From NCBI GenBank assembly GCA_030636255.1, contig DAOVXH010000063.1:1-9385 (forward strand): a stretch of DNA of 9,385 bases, given 5' to 3'. Every line of letters begins with the position of its first letter. The stretch's first letter is position 1. The position numbers were made by a program, and so were the translations under genes. This stretch comes from Methanomassiliicoccales archaeon (GTDB lineage Archaea > Thermoplasmatota > Thermoplasmata > SG8-5). Below are positions 1 to 5,422 of this stretch, piece after piece. Under the pieces are notes generated by a model that had not been told where the DNA came from, did no database searches, and saw only the letters and a program-made list of their open reading frames with translations.

Positions 1-1
1 A

Positions 2-316
2 AACATATTCGAGGTTGGAGATGTGGTAATCGGCGATAAAACCATACGTCATGTTGCAGCACTGGCCATGCACGCAAAGGCCAGCTTTACCGAGATAAAA
101 TCACTAGTTCAGACATATCTCAGGGACATGAATGTCAAGTTTGATTTGGGACCATGCGAAGACCCTGAATACATTCCTGGCCGGTCTGCTGAAATCTTGA
201 TAAATGGCACTACAATCGGAAGCTTTGGAGAGTATCATCCGCAGGTCCTAGAGAACTTTGAACTTGGGTATCCGGTTGCTGGATTTGAGTTGTCAATAGA
301 TTGGATATGGTACTAA
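2..316 (+). CDS. pheT: Phenylalanyl-tRNA synthetase beta subunit, archaeal type, C-terminal end (partial)
   Basis: Last 104 residues of the beta chain of phenylalanyl-tRNA synthetase, the cytoplasmic enzyme that charges tRNA-Phe as an (alpha-beta)2 tetramer. The reading frame is open from base 2, so the gene runs in from the left; the GTG at 23 is internal and not a start. The segment has the family's closing blocks: an N-terminal strand 'NIFEVGDVV', a helix containing 'SFTEIKS', the 'PGRSAEI' strand and the typical end 'GSFGEYHPQVLENFEL' followed by 'PVAGFEL'. In archaea and eukaryotes this region is the inactive catalytic-like fold that supports the alpha subunit. It ends in TAA. The following gene starts 55 bases downstream, so read-through into it is possible. 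Recognition is from family memory, but the motifs are distinctive. Confidence 0.93.
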   Translation, partial: NIFEVGDVVIGDKTIRHVAALAMHAKASFTEIKSLVQTYLRDMNVKFDLGPCEDPEYIPGRSAEILINGTTIGSFGEYHPQVLENFELGYPVAGFELSIDWIWY

Positions 317-344
317 TCTTATCAGGGAAAATTATTTTACTATA

Positions 345-368
345 CACCGACTAGTATTACTCGGTGAT
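345..368 (+). promoter_or_regulatory. Hairpin overlapping the Shine-Dalgarno site of the DUF438 gene
   Basis: CACCGA (345-350) and TCGGTG (361-366) are perfect 6-base inverted repeats around a 10-base loop. The right arm contains most of GGTGAT (363-368), which matches the archaeal anti-Shine-Dalgarno core ATCACC and lies 3 bases before the ATG at 372. Folding of the leader would therefore cover the ribosome site. That this regulates translation is inference. Confidence 0.5.
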
Positions 369-371
369 TGT

Positions 372-1547
372 ATGAGCGAACATATCAATGATAGAGAATC
401 AAGAAAGGAAGGCCTCAAGAGAGTTATTATGATGCTGCATGATGGTGCCAGCGTCGAGACTGTGAAGGAGCAGTTTCAGGAACTAATTCGTGGAGTTTCA
501 CATGAAGAAGTTGCTGCCATGGAGCAGGAATTGATTGACAGTGGATTCCCTGTTGAAGAGGTAACAAAGCTCTGTGATGCTCATGCTGCTGTTTTTAAAG
601 AAGTGCTTGAAGCCGAAGAAAAAAGAAAAACCGATTCTGGCCATCCAATCGATACCATGAAAATTGAAAATAATGCCATACTGGCCAGCGTGGAAAAATT
701 AAGCCCTCTACTGGACAGGCTTTCTGCTGGTGATTCTGAAATTCTGGAGGAAGCTAGAATCGAGTTAAATTATCTCATGACAATCGAAAAGCATTACCTA
801 CGTAAGGAAAATATTTTATTCCCATATTTAGAAAAATACGGATTCTACGGGCCATCGAAAGTAATGTGGGCCATACATGACAAGATTAGAAAAAAGCTCA
901 AAAAGCTCAATGCCTCACTTGAAGAGGGAGACATTCCTTACAAAAAATATCCAAAGATGCTGAAGGACATCAGCGGCATGGTTGAAAAGGAAGAAAATAT
1001 TCTGTTTCCAAACTTGCTGGACCGCCTGACAGAGGACGAGTGGGTGGATGTTAGAAATCAAGGTAAAGAAATAGGATACATGGTGGAACCGGAGAAGGAT
1101 TGGGGAACACAACCAGCCAAGGAAATTCCTGTGGATAATGAAACCGGAGACATCAATCTCACCACCGGCCAGCTATCTCCAGAACAGGTGGATTTAATGC
1201 TGCAGCATCTTCCATTTGACATTACATTTGTAGATGAGAACGGAAAAGTCGGATATTACTCAGAAGGCGACAGAATATTTCCCAGAACGCCAGCAATAAT
1301 TGGCCGTGATGTGTCCAATTGCCATCCGCCAAAAAGTGTCCATATAGTCGAAAAGATTGTGGAGGCATTCAGAAATGGCGAGAAAGATGTGGCTGAATTC
1401 TGGATACCCATGAATGATATGTTAGTGCACATTCGATATTTTGCAGTCAGGAAAGATGGCGAGTTCAAGGGAGTTGTGGAAGTGTCCCAGGACATTGCCC
1501 CTCTGAAGAAGATTGAAGGTATGAAACGGCTGCTGGATTGGGAGTAG
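372..1547 (+). CDS. DUF438 / hemerythrin-like / PAS domain protein
   Basis: A 391-residue soluble protein of the COG2461-type family. Three parts are visible. Residues about 10-80 are the helical DUF438 region. Residues about 91-220 are a hemerythrin-like HHE four-helix bundle, with H91, H141, E146 (in 'KHYLRKENILFPYLE'), H169 and E206-E208 ('EKEENILFP') as likely di-iron ligands. Residues about 272-391 are a PAS domain with the family's 'PFDITFVDENG', 'RIFPRTPAIIGRDVSNCHPPKSVH' split across 302-324, and the end 'GMKRLLDW'. Such proteins are thought to sense oxygen, nitric oxide or redox state, but there is no output domain here, so the partner is unknown. Position 94 is Asp in 'HPIDT', where I remember the family usually having a second His. 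The start at ATG 372 is fixed by GGTGAT at 363-368. It ends in TAG. Confidence 0.9.
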   Translation: MSEHINDRESRKEGLKRVIMMLHDGASVETVKEQFQELIRGVSHEEVAAMEQELIDSGFPVEEVTKLCDAHAAVFKEVLEAEEKRKTDSGHPIDTMKIENNAILASVEKLSPLLDRLSAGDSEILEEARIELNYLMTIEKHYLRKENILFPYLEKYGFYGPSKVMWAIHDKIRKKLKKLNASLEEGDIPYKKYPKMLKDISGMVEKEENILFPNLLDRLTEDEWVDVRNQGKEIGYMVEPEKDWGTQPAKEIPVDNETGDINLTTGQLSPEQVDLMLQHLPFDITFVDENGKVGYYSEGDRIFPRTPAIIGRDVSNCHPPKSVHIVEKIVEAFRNGEKDVAEFWIPMNDMLVHIRYFAVRKDGEFKGVVEVSQDIAPLKKIEGMKRLLDWE

Positions 1548-1560
1548 GTTCATCTGAACC
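1547..1560. repeat. Short palindrome at the stop of the DUF438 gene
   Basis: GGTTCA (1547-1552) and TGAACC (1555-1560) form a 6-base inverted repeat with a 2-base centre, starting on the last base of the stop codon. No T-run follows, so it is not a clear terminator. It may protect the mRNA 3' end or be chance. Confidence 0.35.
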
Positions 1561-1566
1561 CCGCAG

Positions 1567-1577
1567 TAATAATATAC
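1567..1577 (+). promoter_or_regulatory. TATA-like box for tRNA-Ser
   Basis: The AT-rich stretch TAATAATATAC lies with its centre about 30 bases before the first base of the tRNA, the normal archaeal TBP distance for a transcript starting at or a few bases before the tRNA. Identified by position and composition only. Confidence 0.5.
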
Positions 1578-1601
1578 TTGGAGGCTATTTCGCCGCATAA
1601 T

Positions 1602-1718
1602 GCTGAGGTAGCTAAGCCCGGTTTAAGGCGCCGGCCTTGAGATCGTCTCGCAGGAATGCGGGACGAAAGGCCAGCCGGTGGGCGCAAGTCCGCAGGAGTT
1701 CGAATCCCCTCCTCAGCG
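1602..1718 (+). tRNA. tRNA-Ser (anticodon TGA) with a 31-base intron
   Basis: The acceptor arms GCTGAGG (1602-1608) and CCTCAGC (1711-1717) pair over 7 bases, with discriminator G at 1718, as expected for serine. The anticodon stem is CCGGC (1631-1635) with GCCGG (1674-1678). The loop reads C-T-T-G-A-G, then the intron, then A, giving anticodon TGA at 1638-1640. A long variable arm (about 1679-1693, GGGC with GTCC) supports a class II tRNA. The T arm is AGGAG-TTCGAAT-CCCCT, with one A-C mismatch in the stem. CCA is not encoded and must be added by the CCA-adding enzyme. The spliced molecule is 86 nt. tRNA-Leu was considered: the discriminator G and the TGA reading argue against it. Confidence 0.92.
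1642..1672 (+). other. tRNA intron, canonical 37/38 position, bulge-helix-bulge
   Basis: The intron lies between loop positions 37 and 38. Its ends fold as a 9-base helix, TCGTCTCGC (1643-1651) with GCGGGACGA (1658-1666, one G-T pair). Next comes a short central helix between CTTG (1636-1639) and AAGG (1667-1670), whose inner pair is a G-A mismatch. The two 3-base bulges are AGA (1640-1642) and CCA (1671-1673). Cutting after the second base of each bulge gives exactly the intron limits, the rule for the archaeal tRNA splicing endonuclease. The imperfect central helix suggests an enzyme tolerant of relaxed motifs. Confidence 0.85.
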
Positions 1719-1752
1719 CTTTTTTCCTTAGCTTCGCTGGAAAAAAAGCGCT
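1715..1752. terminator. Inverted repeat with T6/A7 arms; tRNA terminator, possibly bidirectional
   Basis: AGCGCTTTTTTCC (1715-1727) faces GGAAAAAAAGCGCT (1739-1752) around an 11-base loop, an almost perfect stem with one extra A. The left arm overlaps the last four bases of the tRNA. T6 at 1720-1725 would end tRNA transcription. The A7 at 1741-1747 reads as T7 on the minus strand and could stop transcripts arriving from the minus-strand gene that ends at 1874. Function is inferred from structure. Confidence 0.6.
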
Positions 1753-1762
1753 AGGAGAAATG

Positions 1763-1801
1763 CGCCAGCATTCCGGCGTAGCGCAAAATTCGCAGAATTT
1801 T
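1763..1801. repeat. Two further hairpins downstream of the tRNA
   Basis: CGCC (1763-1766) can pair with GGCG (1775-1778). Just beyond, AAAATTC (1785-1791) and GAATTTT (1795-1801) form a perfect 7-base stem with a GCA loop. Both lie between the tRNA and the 3' end of the minus-strand gene. The second has T-rich ends on either strand and may help terminate the minus-strand transcript. No coding sequence is visible from 1719 to 1873. Confidence 0.45.
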
Positions 1802-1873
1802 GTTCACACAGAATGACACGATTCTCTCTAACTTTCGTTCATCGATTGCGTCGAGAATTCCACCGCAAACCCA

Positions 1874-2404
1874 TTACTGTTCGGCCCCAAGAAATATACT
1901 ATATTCACAGCATGGGTCGCCGTCCACCCTGCATTTTGTCTTTTTGACAGTTCCTGGGGTTTTGGTCATTTCCAGAGCACCCTCACAGACACCCTGCCAG
2001 GCAAGGCATGATTCCTTGATGAAGTTGACTTCATATAGGCGGAGAATGTATGTGTCATCCTTCTCTGTGTCTACCTCCACCCGACCATGGGTATAAATTT
2101 CACTATAATTGGCTGGAAATTTATTGGCCACTGTTCTGAAATTGGCAAATCTCACCAGCCATTTTATAATTCCCAGATTGCCTACCACGAACTTGCCGGC
2201 CTCAATAATGTATTCATTTCCCTTTTCCCTGGATATCCATCGAAGAATATTTTCAGAAATCTGAGAATGATAGTACTGGCCAGCCGCAAGATTGTCCTCT
2301 AGACCAATATCTTCCATGCACTGGCTCCTGCCGACCTTTCCCCATTTTTTCTGAATAAAACCTAAGTAACCATTGACAACACTACCTCGCACTCTTTTAT
2401 CCAT
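1874..2404 (-). CDS. V4R / heme-NO-binding-like sensor domain protein
   Basis: A 176-residue protein that is one single domain, with no signal peptide or membrane segment. The N-terminal 'VRGSVVNGYLGFIQKKWG', the middle 'YIIEAGKFVVGNLGIIKW' and the C-terminal 'CLAWQGVCEGALEMTK' with 'CRVDGDPCCEY' (about 158-168) resemble the V4R/HNOB-type small-molecule-binding fold seen in signalling proteins and in TIGR02265-like proteins. The closing Gly-Asp-x-x-Cys-x-aromatic motif is the most telling. Five cysteines (C29, C133, C140, C158, C165/166) could bind metal or haem, but I see no certain axial ligand. Because the sensor stands alone, it probably acts on a partner encoded elsewhere. The ATG at 2404 follows GGTG (2411-2414, minus) and a TATA box. 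It points toward the tRNA and diverges from the leucine operon. The family call is from motif memory and the ligand is unknown. Confidence 0.75.
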   Translation of the reverse strand: MDKRVRGSVVNGYLGFIQKKWGKVGRSQCMEDIGLEDNLAAGQYYHSQISENILRWISREKGNEYIIEAGKFVVGNLGIIKWLVRFANFRTVANKFPANYSEIYTHGRVEVDTEKDDTYILRLYEVNFIKESCLAWQGVCEGALEMTKTPGTVKKTKCRVDGDPCCEYSIFLGAEQ

Positions 2405-2435
2405 TCATAACACCAGATTGTAATTATTTTCTTGA

Positions 2436-2443
2436 TTTATAAA
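2436..2443 (-). promoter_or_regulatory. TATA box for the V4R gene
   Basis: TTTATAAA lies about 35 bases before the minus-strand ATG at 2404, placing a transcript start near 2414 and a leader of about 10 bases that holds GGTG. The box is a perfect palindrome, so in principle it could also fire rightward. Confidence 0.6.
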
Positions 2444-2582
2444 GAGTTTGAGACTCGGTGATGAAATGTCTAGCGCCCCGGCATTATTTTAACAATAACA
2501 TGAAGAATGGCTGAAATGTCCTCAGTAATTATTCGATTCCACTGACATAAAATTCGCCAATCGCCGAACTTTACATAGCAAC

Positions 2583-2590
2583 CTATATAT
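2583..2590 (+). promoter_or_regulatory. TATA box and start signals of the leucine operon
   Basis: CTATATAT lies about 40 bases before ATG 2628, giving a transcript start near 2612 and a leader of about 15 bases. GGGTG (2618-2622) precedes ATG 2628 by 5 bases and decides for that start over the upstream in-frame TTG at 2616, which falls just before this site. Confidence 0.65.
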
Positions 2591-2627
2591 CCAGTAAGCA
2601 AATTTTCATGCAGGATTGGGTGCGTTT

Positions 2628-3416
2628 ATGACTGATTACGAATACATATTGGTGGACGGCCAGGAGATTATTACCATTACTCTCAATCGGCCGGAGATTC
2701 ACAACCCCTTTGATGATAAGATGATTGCCGAGCTGACCAGCTGCTTTCAGGACATTCAGAGCAAGCCAGATATTCGGGCAGTGATTATCACCGGGGCTGG
2801 AAAGAGCTTCTGCGCTGGTGCTGATTTGAATTGGATGAAGCGCATGGGCCAGTACTCCCTTGAGGAGAATTTGGCTGATGCTAGTGGGCTTTCAGCCATG
2901 TTCCAGGCACTGGAGGACATTGAGGTGCCTGTAATTGCAAAGGTCAATGGCGCTGCTTTAGGTGGCGGAGCTGGCCTTGTTTGCGCATGTGATTTTGCTA
3001 TAGCCAGCGAGTTTGTAAAGATTGGATTTTCCGAGGTAAAGCTTGGACTCTTGCCTGGCGTTATTTCACCTTATGTCATTGACCGGATTGGCGGCAAAAA
3101 GGCAGTTCAGCTTTTTACAACAGGAGAAAGACTGGCTGCTGAAGATGCATTGAAAGCTGGGCTTGTTGACCAGGTGGTGAGCCTTGAAGGCCTTGATTTG
3201 GTTGTCGGCCAAATGATTAAACAGATTTTATCCGGTGGGCCCCAGGCAATAAAAGAATGCAAGCGCCTGGCCAGGACTGGTGCTCACATGGAGCGCCAGG
3301 AATTCAAGAAATACTGCATAAATGCCATTGCACAGATTCGAGCCTCACCAGAGGGCAAGGAAGGTGTTGGGGCTTTCCTTGATAAGAGAGAGCCAGCATG
3401 GAGGGATAATGCATGA
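2628..3416 (+). CDS. liuC: Enoyl-CoA hydratase family, LiuC-type methylglutaconyl-CoA hydratase
   Basis: A 262-residue crotonase-fold enzyme, probably hydrating 3-methylglutaconyl-CoA to HMG-CoA in leucine breakdown. The crotonase signature spans residues about 100-140. The oxyanion-hole segments are 'FCAGADLNWMKRM' (61-73) and 'ALGGGAGL' (110-117). E136 in 'FSEVKLGL' matches the second catalytic Glu of the superfamily. The position of the other usual Glu is within 'GGGAG', without Glu, as I recall for bacterial LiuC proteins, and fits a dedicated rather than general hydratase. The C-terminal 'SPEGKEGVGAFLDKREPAW' (240-258) is the normal crotonase tail that completes the neighbouring active site in the oligomer. 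It is first in the operon and overlaps the next gene by 4 bases (ATGA). An ordinary beta-oxidation hydratase is the alternative; the neighbours favour LiuC. Confidence 0.88.
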   Translation: MTDYEYILVDGQEIITITLNRPEIHNPFDDKMIAELTSCFQDIQSKPDIRAVIITGAGKSFCAGADLNWMKRMGQYSLEENLADASGLSAMFQALEDIEVPVIAKVNGAALGGGAGLVCACDFAIASEFVKIGFSEVKLGLLPGVISPYVIDRIGGKKAVQLFTTGERLAAEDALKAGLVDQVVSLEGLDLVVGQMIKQILSGGPQAIKECKRLARTGAHMERQEFKKYCINAIAQIRASPEGKEGVGAFLDKREPAWRDNA

Positions 3417-4912
3417 AAATTGAGAAAATTCTAGTAGCCAATCGTGGCGAAATTGCAGTTCGGGTAATGAGAGCATGCCAGGAAATGGGCATTCCCTCGG
3501 TTGCTGTTTATTCAGAAATTGATGAGAAATCGCCACATGTGGAGATGGCTGATGAGGCATATTGCATTGGAGAGCCAGCACCATCGGAGAGTTATCTGAA
3601 CGCCCAGAAGATTATTGATGTGGCAAAACAGAGCGGGGCAAATGCCATTCATCCTGGTTATGGATTCCTTTCAGAGAATGCTGACTTTGCTAAAACTTGC
3701 GCAGAAGAAGGAATTAAATTTATCGGGCCCAGTGCAGAGGTCATTCACAGCATGGGCGACAAGATTCAGGCAAAGGGTACAATGCGGGATGCTGGTGTGC
3801 CAGTCATTCCTGGTTTCACAGGAGAAGAGGAAAATGAAACCCTGGAGCAATCATGCCAGCGTATTGGATTTCCAGTGCTCATAAAGGCCACTGCCGGCGG
3901 CGGTGGAAAGGGCATGAAGGTTGTGAATTCAATGGACGAGCTTCAGGACGCAGTTGACTCTGCCAGGCGCGAGGCTAAGTCCAGTTTTGGAAACGATGAG
4001 CTTCTTCTTGAGAAATATCTACCCAGGCCCAGGCACATAGAATTTCAGATTTTGGCTGACGAGCATGGGAAGATTATTCATTTGTTTGAAAGAGAGTGTT
4101 CCATTCAACGTAGGCATCAGAAAGTAATCGAGGAAACACCTTCTGTGGCCCTGAATGATGACTTACGGGCAAGAATGGGCGAGGCAGCAATCCTGGCAGC
4201 AAAAATAATCAATTACACAAATGCTGGCACCGTGGAATTCATGCTTGATGATTCTGGTAATTTTTATTTCCTGGAAATGAACACACGTCTTCAGGTAGAG
4301 CATGCAATAACCGAGGCAACAACTGGTATTGACATTGTGAAATGGCAGATACGAATTGCCCAGGGAGAAAATTTGACACTGGACCAGGACAAGGTCAATC
4401 AGCGAGGCCATGCCATTGAATGCCGTATTTATGCAGAGGACCCGGAGCAGGGGTTCATGCCCAGCACCGGAATTTTGAAGACCGTTGAATTGCCGTCAGG
4501 AATCAATATCCGCCATGACACTGGAATACACCAGGGAAGTCACATATCACCATATTATGACCCTATGATGGCAAAACTCATTGTTTATGGCGAGGACCGG
4601 GTTGATGCAACCAGAAAAATGGACTGGGCACTGTCCAATTACATTGCTCTGGGTGTTACCACTAATATACCGTTCCTTAAGGCGATTATACTGCACCCAG
4701 CATTTGTTGAAGGGGACATTGACACCCATTTCATTGACCAGTATTTCAAGAGCTGGACTGTTTCTGAGGAATTGCCTATAGAAGTGTTAATAGCCGCGGC
4801 AATCGATGATCTGAAGCATTCTAGTGTGATTGAGGATGAAGGCGGCCAACAGGTTGCAGATGATGCCCATTCCCCGTGGAAGAGCATGGGAAGATGGAGA
4901 ATTGATGATTAG
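3413..4912 (+). CDS. accC: Biotin carboxylase subunit of an acyl-CoA (3-methylcrotonyl-CoA) carboxylase
   Basis: A 499-residue ATP-grasp biotin carboxylase that carboxylates the biotin on the carrier protein using ATP and bicarbonate. The N-terminal domain begins 'KILVANRGEIAVRV' (5-18), with 'HPGYGFLSEN' at 80-89. The ATP-grasp domain has the Gly-rich loop 'GGGGKGM' (162-168). Active-site residues match E. coli AccC almost position for position: K237 in 'RRHQKVIEE', E275, E288, N290, R292, E296 and R338 in 'ECRIYAEDP'. The usual 'VEHPVTE' reads 'VEHAITE' here (295-301), a Pro-to-Ala change next to a catalytic Glu. The chain stops at 'SPWKSMGRWRI', where bacterial LiuD and animal MCC-alpha would continue into the BT and biotin domains. 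The next gene follows after 11 bases. The substrate is inferred from the carboxyltransferase partner at 5423-7030. Confidence 0.93.
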   Translation: MKIEKILVANRGEIAVRVMRACQEMGIPSVAVYSEIDEKSPHVEMADEAYCIGEPAPSESYLNAQKIIDVAKQSGANAIHPGYGFLSENADFAKTCAEEGIKFIGPSAEVIHSMGDKIQAKGTMRDAGVPVIPGFTGEEENETLEQSCQRIGFPVLIKATAGGGGKGMKVVNSMDELQDAVDSARREAKSSFGNDELLLEKYLPRPRHIEFQILADEHGKIIHLFERECSIQRRHQKVIEETPSVALNDDLRARMGEAAILAAKIINYTNAGTVEFMLDDSGNFYFLEMNTRLQVEHAITEATTGIDIVKWQIRIAQGENLTLDQDKVNQRGHAIECRIYAEDPEQGFMPSTGILKTVELPSGINIRHDTGIHQGSHISPYYDPMMAKLIVYGEDRVDATRKMDWALSNYIALGVTTNIPFLKAIILHPAFVEGDIDTHFIDQYFKSWTVSEELPIEVLIAAAIDDLKHSSVIEDEGGQQVADDAHSPWKSMGRWRIDD

Positions 4913-4916
4913 GAGG
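4911..4916 (+). promoter_or_regulatory. Shine-Dalgarno site of the biotin carrier gene
   Basis: AGGAGG overlaps the TAG stop of the biotin carboxylase gene and lies 7 bases before ATG 4924. This strong site shows that the break between the two coding regions is a real gene boundary, not a sequencing frameshift. Confidence 0.85.
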
Positions 4917-4923
4917 AACAATT

Positions 4924-5421
4924 ATGGAATTACAATATGAGTATGCTGGCAAACTTTATCCTGTGAACATCACCAGGGACGGCGATAACTTCAAAATAAT
5001 AATTGGCGAGGAGGAATATCAGGTGGGGTACAGGGAGGCGAAGGCAGGTTTCTGCACCCTCACCATCAATGGAAAACAGGTGAAATGCAATATTGCCACC
5101 GAAAACAGCCAGCGCCATATTTTCATTGGTGGAAATGTCTATAGATTTAACAAAGTTGAGACCGGTGCCAGCGAGGGAGAATTCAGCGAACTACCAGCAA
5201 ACATTACTTCGCCAATTTCGGGGAAAGTAATCGCTGTGGGAGCTGAATCTGGAGCCGATGTAGATGAGGGTCACGTTATCCTCACCATAGAAGCAATGAA
5301 AATGGAATATCAGATTAAGGCGCCCTATTCTGGAAAGATAGAGGCAATACATTTCAAGCCTGGCGACCAGGTGGAAATTGGTGCGGTGCTTGTAGATATG
5401 GAAAAACAGGAGAGCGAGTAA
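4924..5421 (+). CDS. Biotin carboxyl carrier protein of the acyl-CoA carboxylase
   Basis: A 165-residue carrier that shuttles carboxybiotin between the carboxylase and carboxyltransferase. The C-terminal biotinyl domain covers about 90-161: 'ITSPISGKVIAV' starts it, the biotin site is 'EAMKM' with K126, and 'KPGDQVEIGAVL' closes it. The 'SPISGKV' and 'APYSGKIEA' repeats are the two halves of the barrel. Residues 1-85 are beta-rich ('YPVNITRDGDNFKIIIGEEEYQV', 'NVYRFNKVE') and may be the BT docking domain that holds fused MCC-alpha chains to the beta core. If so, the gene is the C-terminal third of an MCC-alpha split in two. It ends with TAA 1 base before the next ATG. A biotin-protein ligase must act on it, and none is in the window. 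Confidence 0.93.
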   Translation: MELQYEYAGKLYPVNITRDGDNFKIIIGEEEYQVGYREAKAGFCTLTINGKQVKCNIATENSQRHIFIGGNVYRFNKVETGASEGEFSELPANITSPISGKVIAVGAESGADVDEGHVILTIEAMKMEYQIKAPYSGKIEAIHFKPGDQVEIGAVLVDMEKQESE

Positions 5422-5422
5422 A

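Larger units (their letters stand above)
2405..2627. promoter_or_regulatory. Divergent control region between V4R gene and leucine operon
   Basis: This 223-base stretch has no substantial gene. It holds the two TATA boxes at 2436-2443 (leftward) and 2583-2590 (rightward). Between them are two exact copies of TGAAATGTC (2462-2470 and 2512-2520), spaced 50 bases start to start. An imperfect palindrome, TTCGCCAATCGCCGAA (2553-2568), lies 14 bases before the rightward TATA box, with 7 of 9 positions symmetric. These are candidate binding sites for a regulator of the operon. ACTCGGTGAT (2453-2462) repeats exactly the Shine-Dalgarno region of the DUF438 gene (359-368). Confidence 0.55.

Noticed and set aside
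1602..1718. Reading the tRNA as tRNA-Leu (anticodon GAG) or as intron-free
   Set aside because: The discriminator is G rather than the A expected for Leu, the loop is only 7 bases if TGA is the anticodon, and without removing 31 bases no anticodon loop closes.
1715..1801. Hairpin cluster as a CRISPR array or integrated-element attachment site
   Set aside because: The repeats differ from each other, there are no spacers, and no integrase or duplicated tRNA end is in the window.
1800..2096. Plus-strand open frame opposite the V4R gene
   Set aside because: Its translation is low-complexity and unlike any protein, while the minus-strand frame has clear conserved motifs and promoter signals.
2616..2628. 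TTG start 12 bases upstream for the hydratase gene
   Set aside because: It would lie before the GGGTG ribosome site that is well placed for ATG 2628, and adds four residues not expected in the family.
4911..4924. Frameshift or sequencing error splitting a fused carboxylase-carrier gene
   Set aside because: The stop is followed by a well-spaced GGAGG and ATG, and both proteins have complete, natural ends.
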